The notes beneath the pieces are model-generated. The model was not told the DNA's origin. It saw nothing but the letters and a program-made list of their open reading frames with translations, and did not search any database. 38,383 nucleotides of DNA, from positions 1 through 38,383 of the forward strand of contig NZ_JAFAND010000062.1 in assembly GCF_019232825.1 (NCBI RefSeq), given 5' to 3'. The stretch's first letter is position 1, and every line of letters begins with the position of its first letter. This DNA comes from Paludibacterium sp. Its GTDB lineage: Bacteria; Pseudomonadota; Gammaproteobacteria; Burkholderiales; Chromobacteriaceae. The translations under genes were made by a program, and so were the position numbers. Positions 1 to 8,279 of this stretch are shown piece by piece.

Positions 1-8
1 GGCAAACC

Positions 9-45
9 TTAAAAAGCCAAACGGCCCCGAGCGGGGCCGTTTGGC
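9..45 (-). terminator. Rho-independent terminator of efp
   Basis: A perfect 13-bp inverted repeat (16-28 with 33-45) around a 4-nt loop is followed, read on the minus strand, by a run of T (plus-strand A at 11-15). It lies 15 bases past the efp stop codon, so it is the expected end of the efp transcript. Confidence 0.9.
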
Positions 46-60
46 ATGGAAGCGGAGCGA

Positions 61-627
61 TTAAACGCGCTTCTTGAACTCGCCACCGTCGCGGGTGTCG
101 ATTTCAATCTTGTCGCCGATTTCGACGAAGGCCGGTACCGGCAGTTCGAAGGTGGTGCCCTTCAGGCGGGCCGGCTTCAGCACCTTGCCCGAGGTGTCGC
201 CGCGTACGGCCGGTTCGGTGTATTCGACTTCGCGCACGATGGTGGTCGGCAGTTCGACCGAGATCGCCTTGCCTTCGTAGAAGGTCACGTCGCACTGGTC
301 TTCCATGCCGTCGACCAGGAAGTTGAGTACATCGCCCAGGTTGTCGGCTTCGACTTCGTACTGGTTGAATTCTTGGTCCATGAAGACGTACATCGGATCG
401 GCATAGTACGAGTAGGTGCAGCTCTTGCGGTCGAGCACAACGACGTCGAACTTGTCGTCGGCGCGGTATACGGCTTCGGACGCAGTGCCGGTCAGCAAGT
501 TCTTCATCTTCATCTTGACGACGGCGGCGTTACGGCCGGATTTGTTGTACTCGGCCTTCTGCACGACCATCGGGTCGTTACCAAGCTTGAATACGTTGCC
601 AGCGCGGAGTTCCTGTGCGGTTTTCAT
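61..627 (-). CDS. efp: Elongation factor P (EF-P), Arg32 type
   Basis: This 188-residue protein has the full length of EF-P and all three beta-barrel domains. EF-P binds between the ribosomal P and E sites and helps form peptide bonds at consecutive prolines. The open frame runs further upstream, but the start at 627 ([10 protein letters not shown]) matches the family N terminus and has an AGGA sequence upstream. In the domain I loop (KSGRN) the tip residue, counted from this start, is Arg32. In the EarP-containing lineages (Pseudomonas, Neisseria) this arginine is rhamnosylated; the E. coli type has a lysine modified by EpmA. The earP gene lies 1.4 kb away on the same strand, which supports arginine rhamnosylation here. 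A strong terminator follows the stop codon. Confidence 0.98.
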   Translation of the reverse strand: MKTAQELRAGNVFKLGNDPMVVQKAEYNKSGRNAAVVKMKMKNLLTGTASEAVYRADDKFDVVVLDRKSCTYSYYADPMYVFMDQEFNQYEVEADNLGDVLNFLVDGMEDQCDVTFYEGKAISVELPTTIVREVEYTEPAVRGDTSGKVLKPARLKGTTFELPVPAFVEIGDKIEIDTRDGGEFKKRV

Positions 628-1000
628 TGCTAAACAGTCCTGTTGGGAATCGATTTCCGACAAAACCTCATATTGTATTGATTTCCAATGAAATGCGCCA
701 GTTTGGGCATGGAAATTTGTTGGTTTTCCGGGACGGAAGAAGCGATGGCGTGAGACGGCGCCAGGTTGGGCTGCGGAGGCGATCGAGCGGGCCAAGAGAG
801 AGCAGGCTAGGGAATTGTGCCTGCCCTGTGAGCAAAAGAGAATCTATCTTTATATAAAGACAAAATAATTTGTCATGAAGATGTCTTAAAAGCGACAACT
901 TCGTTGTAACAACTTTGCAAAAAAGTGTTTCTCAAGTATCTTTCGCCGCCGCAGGCATCCGTCTGCGAGGAACTAAAAACATAATCACACGGTGAGAACG
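628..1000. other. Divergent intergenic region between efp and tsx-like gene
   Basis: This 373-bp gap holds the promoters of two divergent genes. No ORF in it looks real. The half nearer the porin gene is AT-rich, unlike its surroundings, and carries a perfect 14-bp palindrome (847-860), an overlapping 6-4-6 inverted repeat (859-874) and a short ACAAC/GTTGT repeat (895-907). I could not place a convincing -35/-10 pair. Confidence 0.6.
847..874. promoter_or_regulatory. Overlapping palindromes upstream of tsx-like gene (candidate operator)
   Basis: TCTTTATATAAAGA at 847-860 is a perfect palindrome. It overlaps GACAAA-N4-TTTGTC at 859-874. Both are about 130 bp upstream of the porin start. E. 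coli tsx is controlled by CRP, CytR and DeoR; I see no full CRP site here, only a TGTGA half site near 828. Protein binding is an inference. Confidence 0.4.
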
Positions 1001-1798
1001 ATGAAAACGCTTAAACTAGCCCTGGCGCTATCCCTGGCTGGCGGCATGGCCGCCGCGCACGCTGACTATACCTTCGGCGACGTCAGCATCAACCAGCTGA
1101 ACTGGTCCGAGTCCACGCTGAACAGAACGCAAAACTCGGCCTTCGGCGCGAAGCGCAACTTCCAGTATCTGGAAGCCGAAGGTGGCGCGGGCCGCGCGTG
1201 GGGGGATATCTATGGCTTCTTCGACCTGGAAAACTGGAACCGTCATGACCCGCAAATGCCGTCTGGCGATCAGCGCTACACCACCAAGGTCGTTGCCCGC
1301 TTCAACCTGACCGAAGTGGCCGGTCTGCCGGTCAAGCTGTATACCCACGTCTACGACACCCGCGACAGCGACACCGATCCGGGCCACCAATTCTTCGACC
1401 AGAACCGCGTGCTGGGTCTGAGCACCGACCTGAGCTTCGGCAAGCTGTGGGTACACCCGTTCCTCGGCCGCCATCAGGAAATGAAGTACGGCGTCGGCAC
1501 CCACATGAACGGCTACATGGCCGGTTATGTCGCCGGTTATGACTTCGAGCTGTTCGGTCAATCGTTCGCGGTGACCCAATGGCATGAAACCGAGTTCGAT
1601 CGCACGCATTACTTCACCGGCGTGGCCGATCCGGCTGGCGTCGAGCAGAAGAAGACCGGGCAGAACGGCGCGGTCGCGCTGTGGTGGAATGCCACCAAGC
1701 ACCTGACCACCGGCGTGCAATACCGCTACGCGGTGAACAAGCTGGGCACCGCCGGCAACGAGTACGCGTGGATCTACTCCGCCAAGTACAACTTCTGA
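1001..1798 (+). CDS. Tsx-like nucleoside-specific channel, outer membrane
   Basis: This 265-residue protein is a predicted outer membrane beta-barrel of the Channel_Tsx/OmpK family, which passes nucleosides into the periplasm. It has a signal peptide (MKTLKLALALSLAGGMAAAHA, cleavage before DYTFGD), many alternating aromatic/polar strand segments, the family-like FDLENW segment and a C-terminal phenylalanine (KYNF) as recognised by the BAM complex. The ATG at 1001 is preferred over the in-frame GTG at 992 because GGTGAG just upstream of 1001 can serve as ribosome binding site. It lies between efp and earP on the opposite strand, so it interrupts two genes that are functionally linked. Nucleoside specificity is inferred from family. 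Confidence 0.85.
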   Translation: MKTLKLALALSLAGGMAAAHADYTFGDVSINQLNWSESTLNRTQNSAFGAKRNFQYLEAEGGAGRAWGDIYGFFDLENWNRHDPQMPSGDQRYTTKVVARFNLTEVAGLPVKLYTHVYDTRDSDTDPGHQFFDQNRVLGLSTDLSFGKLWVHPFLGRHQEMKYGVGTHMNGYMAGYVAGYDFELFGQSFAVTQWHETEFDRTHYFTGVADPAGVEQKKTGQNGAVALWWNATKHLTTGVQYRYAVNKLGTAGNEYAWIYSAKYNF

Positions 1799-1818
1799 TC
1801 GGTGGTGGGTTCGCCGAG

Positions 1819-1846
1819 AAAGGCCATCCGCGCGCGGATGGCTTTT
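1819..1846 (+). terminator. Terminator of the tsx-like gene
   Basis: A perfect 20-bp palindrome (1823-1842) is followed by TTTT, 20 bases after the porin stop codon. The same palindrome occurs again at 2015-2034. Confidence 0.8.
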
Positions 1847-2034
1847 CAGGCTGTTGATTTAGTGGTTTGCAACGGTTTCGGAGGTCCCGGCAAAGCCGGG
1901 CCTCGGAGACAACTCACTGATTTTTCAGCCTGTCCATCGAATCCCCATCCCCCTGCCCTTGCCCTGCAAGGGAGCCTCCGCTCCGCGGAGAAGGGTTTGT
2001 CAGCAAGCTGAAAAGCCATCCGCGCGCGGATGGC
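1823..2034. repeat. Structured palindromic intergenic element A
   Basis: The ends are a perfect 27-bp inverted repeat: 1823-1849 is the reverse complement of 2008-2034. The interior has three further hairpins: 1881-1904 (GAGG-t-CCCGGC/GCCGGG-CCTC), 1956-1972 (CCCTTG/CAAGGG) and 1976-1990 (CTCCGC/GCGGAG). No coding frame in it looks real. It may be a small palindromic mobile element, or two terminators with structured DNA between them. Confidence 0.55.
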
Positions 2035-2040
2035 TTTTTT
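2011..2040. terminator. Bidirectional terminator next to earP
   Basis: A 20-bp palindrome (2015-2034) is flanked by AAAA on the left and TTTTTT on the right, so it can end transcription in both directions. The earP stop codon is at 2043, so on the minus strand it directly follows earP. Confidence 0.8.
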
Positions 2041-2042
2041 AT

Positions 2043-3209
2043 TTATGCCTCGTCGCGCTTCGCGGCGATGAAACGCATGAGCCGGGTGGCCAGATCGCCG
2101 CCGGCGAGCAGGGCGCGTGGCCATTCGGTGGCGTGAACCGTCAATTCGAGGCGCTTGGCGATGAATTGCCGCCACGCGGGGACGATGGCCTGGCAGTGGT
2201 TCCAGGCATGATTGAGCGCCAGCATCGCCTGCTGCACTTCCGGCGCCACTCCCTGCAGATAACGGGTGCAGAAGGCGTCCAGTTTGACCCAGTGCGCCGC
2301 GTCTTCCTGTGGATAGATGTGCCAGATCATCGGTTTGCCGGCGAGCTGGGCGCGCATGAACGAGTCTTCGCCGCGCACGAAGTTGACGTCACAGCTCCAC
2401 AACAGCCGGTCGTAGGTGTCCTGATCGCTGAACGGCAGTACGTGCAACGTCAGCGCGCCGGCTTGCGCATGATCGCCGGCGGCCAAGGGGCCGCGGGCAA
2501 GCCCGGCGGCGATGTCGCTCAAGATGCGGCCTTCCGGCACGAGACAGGTCACCGGCTGCGGGCCGGATGCCCAAAACCGCATCAGTTCGCCGATGGCGGC
2601 GTTTTCGTAGGCGAACAGGCTGACGATCAATGCGTCGGGGTCGAGTGGCGGCAGGCCGAGGCTTTGCAGAAACAGGTCTCTGTTGTTCGGATCTTGCTGC
2701 CATTGGCGTGCCTGCGTCACGATGTCGCGCTCGGCGATGATGCCGCCAGTGCGGGCGGTGAAGCCGGGAAAGAAGAAATAGCGGTTGATGCCGTATTTCG
2801 GGTGCGGCGAGACCATGCCGTGGCAGCACTCGATCCATTCCTCGGCGGTCAAGTATTCCAGATTGAGCCAAAGCGGCGGGCGGCGGCAACGCGCCATTGC
2901 CGTCAGGAACGGCTCGGGCAGCGTGCAGCCGAAGGCGTCGAGCACCACGTCGCCCGGCAGCGCGTCGGCGGGGAGTTCCGTTGTCCAATGCAGCACTTCG
3001 ATGCCACGGTGATCCTGACGCGCCAGATTGGGACTGATGTCCGGGCATAGCCGGGAAAAGCTGCGCAGATCGTCCACCCACAGGCGCACGCGTTGGCCGT
3101 GTTCCTGACAGAGTTGGCGCGCCAGACGCCAGGTGACGCCGATGTCGCCGTAATTGTCGATCACATTGCAGAAAATATCCCAAGACAGGGCGGGGGTGGT
3201 CGATGGCAT
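2043..3209 (-). CDS. earP: EF-P arginine rhamnosyltransferase EarP
   Basis: EarP moves rhamnose from dTDP-L-rhamnose to Arg32 of EF-P, the modification that activates EF-P in this lineage. The 388-residue product has the family N terminus (WDIFCNVIDNYGDIGV). Its two Asp residues four apart (D18 and D22) match the catalytic pair known in Pseudomonas EarP. The C-terminal nucleotide-sugar site shows RGEDSFMRAQLAGKP and WHIYPQ. Three in-frame starts exist (TTG 3221, ATG 3215, ATG 3209). ATG 3209 is chosen because GAGA lies about 6 bases upstream and the length before the WDIFC motif fits the family. The substrate gene efp is nearby on the same strand, separated by the porin gene. The gene should be transcribed on its own, with a terminator just after it. 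Confidence 0.95.
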   Translation of the reverse strand: MPSTTPALSWDIFCNVIDNYGDIGVTWRLARQLCQEHGQRVRLWVDDLRSFSRLCPDISPNLARQDHRGIEVLHWTTELPADALPGDVVLDAFGCTLPEPFLTAMARCRRPPLWLNLEYLTAEEWIECCHGMVSPHPKYGINRYFFFPGFTARTGGIIAERDIVTQARQWQQDPNNRDLFLQSLGLPPLDPDALIVSLFAYENAAIGELMRFWASGPQPVTCLVPEGRILSDIAAGLARGPLAAGDHAQAGALTLHVLPFSDQDTYDRLLWSCDVNFVRGEDSFMRAQLAGKPMIWHIYPQEDAAHWVKLDAFCTRYLQGVAPEVQQAMLALNHAWNHCQAIVPAWRQFIAKRLELTVHATEWPRALLAGGDLATRLMRFIAAKRDEA

Positions 3210-3261
3210 GCGCATTCTCAATACGGTTAAGGCATAAGCATACCATCTCGACCCGCGCCCC

Positions 3262-3279
3262 GGGCCGGCGGACCGGCCC
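3262..3279. other. GC-rich hairpin between earP and the glutamine synthetase-like gene
   Basis: GGGCCGG-N4-CCGGCCC forms a 7-bp stem just after the stop codon of the upstream minus-strand gene. There is no T run, so it is not a classical intrinsic terminator. It may stabilise the mRNA end or cause pausing. Confidence 0.4.
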
Positions 3280-3285
3280 GCCGCG

Positions 3286-4626
3286 CTACACGCTCAGCAG
3301 CAGGAAGCGCCGCTCCCAAGGACTGATGACGTCGAAGTATTCGCGATACTCCAGTTCCTTGATGGCGGCGTAGGCGTGGATGAAGCGCTCGCCGAACACG
3401 TCGATCAGCGGCTGGCAGCCGCTCAGCATATCGATGGCATCGTCAAGGTGGCGCGGCAGCTGGTGCGGCTGTTCGTAGGCGCTGCCGGACAACGGCTCGG
3501 TCGGCTTCAAGCCTTCCTTCATGCCCAGGTAGCCGCAGGCCAGACTGGCGGCGATGGCGAGGTAAGGGTTGACGTCGACGCCGGGCAAGCGGTTCTCCAC
3601 CCGGCGCGCCGCCGGGCTCGAATGCGGCACGCGCAGTCCGCACGTGCGGTTGTCGTAGCCCCAGGACAGGTTGATCGGGGCCGAGGTGTAGCGCGACAGC
3701 CGCCGGTAGGAGTTCACATAGGGCGCGAAAAACGGCATCGCCGGCGGCAGGTATTTCTGCATGCCGGCGATGAAATGGAAAAACCGCTGGGACGGGCTGC
3801 CGTCCGGTTCTGAAAACACGTTTTGCCCGGTGCGGCTGTCGACCAGGCTCTGGTGGATGTGCATGGCGCTGCCCGGCTGGCCCTGCATCGGCTTGGCCAT
3901 GAAGGTCGCGTACATATTGTTGCGGTAGGCCACCTCGCGCACGGTGCGCTTGAACAGAAACACCTGATCGGCGAGTTCCAGCGCGTTGCCGTGATCCAGG
4001 TTGATCTCCATCTGCGCCGGTCCCATTTCGTGGATCAGCGTGTCGATCATCAAATTCTGCTTTTCGCACCAGTCGTACAGCATGTCGAAAATCTCGTCGT
4101 ACTCCGAGATGGCGTCGATGCTGAAGCTTTGGCGGCCGGCCTCGGTGCGCCGGGTGCGGCCGATCGGCGGCGAGAGGGGAATATCCTCGTCCGGCTGGAT
4201 TTCCACCAGATAGAACTCCATCTCCGGCGCCACCACCGGGGTGATGCCTTCGTCCTCGTAGAGCTTGAGGATGCGCTTCAACACATTGCGCGGCGACAGC
4301 TCGGCCGGCGTGCCGTCAAAGCCCACGCAATCATGGATGATTTGGGCGCTCGGCTCGGCGGCCCAGGGAATCAGGCGCAGCGTCGAGGCATCGGGGATCA
4401 GTCGTAGATCCGGGTCGGCTTCCGGAATCATGCTGGCTTCCGGATAGTCGCCGGTCACGCTCAATTCGAACACCGCCTCCGGCAGGCGCAGCCCTTCCCC
4501 TGGATCGTATTTGTGGCGCGGTACCACTTTGCCGCGCGCTAATCCGGTCATGTCCGGAATCAGGCATTCGATCTCGGTGATGCGGTGCTGGTCGAGCCAG
4601 GCGGTAATACTATCGGCGGGGTTCAT
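3286..4626 (-). CDS. Glutamine synthetase family ligase, likely gamma-glutamylpolyamine synthetase
   Basis: The 446-residue protein is a member of the glutamine synthetase superfamily. It has an N-terminal beta-grasp domain (residues 1-110) and a catalytic domain with the metal and nucleotide motifs APEMEFY (133-139), MEINLDHG (206-213), PGSAMHIHQ (251-259) and later NSYRR and RVENRLPG. It lacks the NLYDLP adenylylation segment of housekeeping GlnA. Its length and sequence fit the PuuA/SpuI group, which joins glutamate to putrescine or other amines with ATP for polyamine breakdown. The rest of the puu pathway is absent here, so the amine substrate is unknown. GAGG lies just before the ATG. 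Upstream is a GTTAAA/TTTAAC inverted repeat (4658-4673). Family certain; substrate uncertain. Confidence 0.85.
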   Translation of the reverse strand: MNPADSITAWLDQHRITEIECLIPDMTGLARGKVVPRHKYDPGEGLRLPEAVFELSVTGDYPEASMIPEADPDLRLIPDASTLRLIPWAAEPSAQIIHDCVGFDGTPAELSPRNVLKRILKLYEDEGITPVVAPEMEFYLVEIQPDEDIPLSPPIGRTRRTEAGRQSFSIDAISEYDEIFDMLYDWCEKQNLMIDTLIHEMGPAQMEINLDHGNALELADQVFLFKRTVREVAYRNNMYATFMAKPMQGQPGSAMHIHQSLVDSRTGQNVFSEPDGSPSQRFFHFIAGMQKYLPPAMPFFAPYVNSYRRLSRYTSAPINLSWGYDNRTCGLRVPHSSPAARRVENRLPGVDVNPYLAIAASLACGYLGMKEGLKPTEPLSGSAYEQPHQLPRHLDDAIDMLSGCQPLIDVFGERFIHAYAAIKELEYREYFDVISPWERRFLLLSV

Positions 4627-4657
4627 AAGTCCTCGTTGAGCTTGATGGAAATGCGCT

Positions 4658-4673
4658 GTTAAAAATATTTAAC
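4658..4673. promoter_or_regulatory. Inverted repeat upstream of the glutamine synthetase-like gene
   Basis: GTTAAA-N4-TTTAAC sits 32 bp before the start codon of the minus-strand gene, in an AT-rich patch where its promoter should lie. It is a candidate operator. It does not resemble the E. coli PuuR box that I know. Confidence 0.35.
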
Positions 4674-4843
4674 GCCATTTCATCCTAGGAGGGCAGGGAC
4701 GGACGTATCAATCTTTTTGTCATAAAATACCCACCTTGTTGTCGTTACCCAACAGAACCGGTCGAAAATCCGACCTGCTGGGGGAGCGTGAAGCGCGATA
4801 CTATGCTGTATTCAAGAATAAGACTCTGACTTCGGTGTACCGT

Positions 4844-7800
4844 ATGCCAACTGAATCGCAAGCCGAACCGCGACAGCGGAAATACCTGCGCCACTGGCGC
4901 CCCGTCCTGATCGCCGTCCTCGTGCTCTGGGGCCTGTCCTGGGGCTTTCTCGCGTTCGCCGCGCCGAACATGGCGCGAGACGCCGCCATGCGCTGGGCGC
5001 AAAGCATCGGCCGCAAGCTCGACATCGGCGCGGTGTCGATCAATCCATGGCGGATGAGCGTGACGCTCGAGGGAGTGCGGCTGGCCGACAAGGATGGCAG
5101 CACGATGTTCGCCGCCGCGCGCGTCGAGCTCGAGGCCCTGCCGCGTGCGTTGTTGATCGGCCACTGGCATGCTTCCATGTTGGCGTTGACGCGGCCGGAG
5201 ATCGATCTGACCCGCGCGGCGGACGGCAGTTGGAACTGGGCGCGCTTCGCCAAGGATGCCAGCGGCCCGGGGCCGAAAAGCACGGGCAATCCGCCGAAAA
5301 TTTTCCTCGACTGGCTGAGCGTCAACCAAGGCCGGCTGGTGTTCCGCGATCAGCTTGGCAACCCGGATCAGGCGCTCGATCTGCACCAGATCAACCTGAA
5401 TCTGCACGATCTGAGCACCCAGCCGGGCGAAGGCGGCTACACCTTGACGGCGAGCCTGGGCGATAAAACGCGGTTGAAATGGCGCGGCTTGATCGGCTTG
5501 GACCCCATGGCTTCCTCCGGCCGTCTCATCGTGAGCCAACTGCCGTTGACCGACATCTGGGATTATCTGAAACCGTATGCGCGGCTGGCGCCGCCCGCCG
5601 GCAGCCTGTCGCTCGACCTGAACTATGTCTTCGATCTCAAAGACCAGGCGCCGCATTTGACGCTGAGCACGCTATACGGCCGCATCGATGGCCTGGGGCT
5701 GGTGTCGCCCGATGGCCGCAGCCATTTGGCGCTGGGCCAACTGGCGCTCGAGGATGGGATTCTGGATCTGCAGCAGCAGTCGCTATTTTTTAAACGGGTG
5801 CATTTGAGCGACGGCCAGGTGGACGCGCTGCGCGACGCGGCGGGACAGGTCAACTGGCAGGCCGTGCTGCCGCCGCCCGCGCCCGCGCCGGCTAAGCCCG
5901 TCAAGGCAAGCCGTCCCGGCTGGAAAATTCAGGTCAATGATCTGCGTTTCGATAACTGGCGCTTGCGGCTGCAGGATAACAGCCGCGCGCAGGCGATCGA
6001 GCTGCAGAGCGCGATGCCGTATCTGTCGCTGGGGGTGCGTCTCTCCCCGCGCGGCGAACTGGGCATCGACAAGGTAAGCGCGAATCTGTCGGGGTTGACG
6101 CTGGCGCCGCAGGGGCAGCCGCCCGTGCTGTCCGTGGCCCATGTGGGGCTCGGCGAGGCGGCGCTGTCTGGCCGTCAGATCCATGGCGGTCTGCTGACAC
6201 TGCAACAACCCGAACTGACGCTGATTCGCGACGCCGCCGGGCGGATCAACCTGGCTTCGCTATTGGCCGCGCCGGCGGGCAAGCCCGCCGCCAAGCAGGA
6301 GGACCGGGGCGCGCCGTGGCAAGTGACGATGCCGCGTCTGGCGATGGCGGACGGCCGTGTCGTCTGGCGCGATCAAGCACTGGCGCGTCCGGCGGAGGTG
6401 ATGTTGGCGCCGATCTCCGGCAGCCTGACGCCACATAGTGCCGACAGCCAGGTCGATGTGACGTTCGAGGTGCATTCGGGCGGTGGCCAGCTGAACTTCG
6501 ACGGCCAGCTCGATCCGGCCGCGCCCGGCGTGCAAGGCAAGCTGACGGCGCGCGCCGTGCCGCTCGCGCCCTGGTCGCCGTATCTGCTGTCCAAGACGCC
6601 GTTGTCGATGCCCAAGGGTACGCTGGCCGGCGCGCTCGATGTGCGCTTCGCGCCGTCGGGCTGGCAGGTGACCGGCGGCGCCGGCATCAATGATCTGCGG
6701 ATCATGGAGCCGGGCGAGAAGCAGCCGCTGCTGGGCTGGCGCGCGTTGACCCTGGCCGGCATCAAGGCGGCGGCGAGTCCGCTGGCGCTGACGGTGCGCG
6801 ATGTGACGCTCGACCGGCCCGTGGCGCGGCTGATGTTGGATCAGCATCGCATCAGCAATCTGAGCCGTCTGTTCGGCGCGGCCCCGCAAGGCGACGCCGC
6901 GGCGCCCGCGCCCGCCGCCTTGCCGCCGAAAGCGGCAAAACCGCCGCTGGCGTTCGACGTGCGCATGATTCACGTCAGAAACGCCGATGTGAACTTTGCC
7001 GATTTGGGTATGAAGCCGGCGTTCGGCACGCAGATCAACCACTTGTCCGGCTCGATCAGCGGCTTGTCGTCCAAGCCCGGCAAGCGCGGCGCCATCGCGC
7101 TCAACGGCCTGGTCGACCAGGCGGGCGACGTGCGGGTGCGCGGGGCGCTGGCGCCGCTGGCGTTTACCGACAACGCCGACATTCATCTGATGTTCCGCAA
7201 TATCCCGCTCAATAGCCTGGATACCTATTCGGAGAACATCGCCGGCTGGCAGATCGTGGATGGCAAGCTATCGGTCGAACTCGCTTATGAGTTCAACCAG
7301 CGCAAGCTCAATGGCGATAACCGCATCGTCGTCGATTCGATCAAGCTCGGCCAACAGGTCGAGCGGCCGGGCGTTTCGCGCTTGCCGCTGTCGCTGGCGG
7401 TGATGGTGCTGCAAGACAGTAATGGCCGTATCGATCTTCATCTGCCGGTCAGCGGCGATCTGGACGATCCCAAGTTCAGCTACGGCGGCGTGGTGTGGCA
7501 GGCCTTCGTCAATGTGATTCAGAAGGTGGTGACCGCGCCGTTCCGCGCGCTGGGCGAGCTGTTGGGGCTGCAAGGCTTCGACGACGTGCGCTTTGTGACC
7601 GGCGAGGCCACGGTGACGCCGCCGGAACGGCAGAAATTATCGCAGCTTGCGCAGATGCTGAGCCAGCGTCCGCAGTTGCGTCTGACGATCGCCGGTACCT
7701 GGGATCCCGTCGCCGACCGGCGCCAATTGGCCCGTGCGCGGATCGACCGCGCCATCCTGAAGGCCGCTGGCGTGGCGCTGCTGCCGGATGAGCCGCTGCC

Positions 7801-8128
7801 GGCGATCGATAGCCAGGATGTCGATATGCAGACGGCGATCAAGACCATGTACGCCGAGCGTGTCGGCCGGTTGAAGCTCATGGCGCGCATGGTGTCCGGC
7901 GGGAGCGGGCCGGCCTTCTACGATGGCTTGCGTCAGGAGGCGATCGCCGCCGAGAAGGTCGCCGACGCCGATCTGCTGGCGTTGGCCAACGCCCGCGCCA
8001 AGGGGGCGCAGCAATTCCTGGCGCAGGCGTATCCGGATCTGGCCGCGCGCATTGCGCTTGGCACGCCCAAGACCGCGCAGGCAAGCGCCGACGGTGTGCC
8101 TTTGGCAATTGATCTGACAGGGCGTTGA
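4844..8128 (+). CDS. DUF748 / AsmA-like large envelope protein
   Basis: This 1094-residue protein has a single N-terminal transmembrane segment (about residues 15-38, PVLIAVLVLWGLSWGFLAFA) followed by a very long periplasmic region. That region begins with the AsmA-like pattern 'inner membrane anchor, then IGRKLDIGAVSINPWRMSVTLEGVRL'. It has repeated beta-rich blocks, Pro/Ala linkers (about 345-360, 690-710) and a C-terminal helical part (NPP..., LSQRPQLRLTIAGTWD). This fits the DUF748 group of the AsmA/TamB/YhdP superfamily, thought to help lipid or outer membrane protein transfer across the periplasm. The frame is open back to 4736 (TTG), but the ATG at 4844 begins the normal cytoplasmic tail; its ribosome site is weak. 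No partner gene is adjacent, so its cargo is unknown. Confidence 0.8.
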   Translation: MPTESQAEPRQRKYLRHWRPVLIAVLVLWGLSWGFLAFAAPNMARDAAMRWAQSIGRKLDIGAVSINPWRMSVTLEGVRLADKDGSTMFAAARVELEALPRALLIGHWHASMLALTRPEIDLTRAADGSWNWARFAKDASGPGPKSTGNPPKIFLDWLSVNQGRLVFRDQLGNPDQALDLHQINLNLHDLSTQPGEGGYTLTASLGDKTRLKWRGLIGLDPMASSGRLIVSQLPLTDIWDYLKPYARLAPPAGSLSLDLNYVFDLKDQAPHLTLSTLYGRIDGLGLVSPDGRSHLALGQLALEDGILDLQQQSLFFKRVHLSDGQVDALRDAAGQVNWQAVLPPPAPAPAKPVKASRPGWKIQVNDLRFDNWRLRLQDNSRAQAIELQSAMPYLSLGVRLSPRGELGIDKVSANLSGLTLAPQGQPPVLSVAHVGLGEAALSGRQIHGGLLTLQQPELTLIRDAAGRINLASLLAAPAGKPAAKQEDRGAPWQVTMPRLAMADGRVVWRDQALARPAEVMLAPISGSLTPHSADSQVDVTFEVHSGGGQLNFDGQLDPAAPGVQGKLTARAVPLAPWSPYLLSKTPLSMPKGTLAGALDVRFAPSGWQVTGGAGINDLRIMEPGEKQPLLGWRALTLAGIKAAASPLALTVRDVTLDRPVARLMLDQHRISNLSRLFGAAPQGDAAAPAPAALPPKAAKPPLAFDVRMIHVRNADVNFADLGMKPAFGTQINHLSGSISGLSSKPGKRGAIALNGLVDQAGDVRVRGALAPLAFTDNADIHLMFRNIPLNSLDTYSENIAGWQIVDGKLSVELAYEFNQRKLNGDNRIVVDSIKLGQQVERPGVSRLPLSLAVMVLQDSNGRIDLHLPVSGDLDDPKFSYGGVVWQAFVNVIQKVVTAPFRALGELLGLQGFDDVRFVTGEATVTPPERQKLSQLAQMLSQRPQLRLTIAGTWDPVADRRQLARARIDRAILKAAGVALLPDEPLPAIDSQDVDMQTAIKTMYAERVGRLKLMARMVSGGSGPAFYDGLRQEAIAAEKVADADLLALANARAKGAQQFLAQAYPDLAARIALGTPKTAQASADGVPLAIDLTGR

Positions 8129-8161
8129 GAAACCTTCCGTGTTGGCGGTTGATGCGCTACA

Positions 8162-8208
8162 ATGCGGCATATAGTGCGCCACGGGTTGGCGGACACAATA
8201 TATAGTAT
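8162..8208 (+). promoter_or_regulatory. Tandem NrdR boxes upstream of nrdJ
   Basis: Box 2 (8193-8208, ACACAATATATAGTAT) matches 15 of 16 positions of the NrdR consensus as I recall it (aCaCwAtATaTwGtgT). Box 1 (8162-8177, ATGCGGCATATAGTGC) matches about 10 of 16, strongest in its right half. They start exactly 31 bp apart, three helical turns, which is the usual arrangement for NrdR. A TACAAT sequence at 8158-8163 could be a -10 element. NrdR is the ATP/dATP-sensing repressor of ribonucleotide reductase genes; its own gene is not in the window. Confidence 0.8.
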
Positions 8209-8279
8209 AGGGGCCGGTGCCGACGTTTTCCTGCGAGAACGCTTTGCCCGGTCCCTAGGCGTGATGAGAGGACCGTGCC

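Noticed and set aside
8129-8279. Cobalamin riboswitch before nrdJ
   Set aside because: The 150-bp leader has no B12-box or kissing-loop pattern; only the NrdR boxes are visible.
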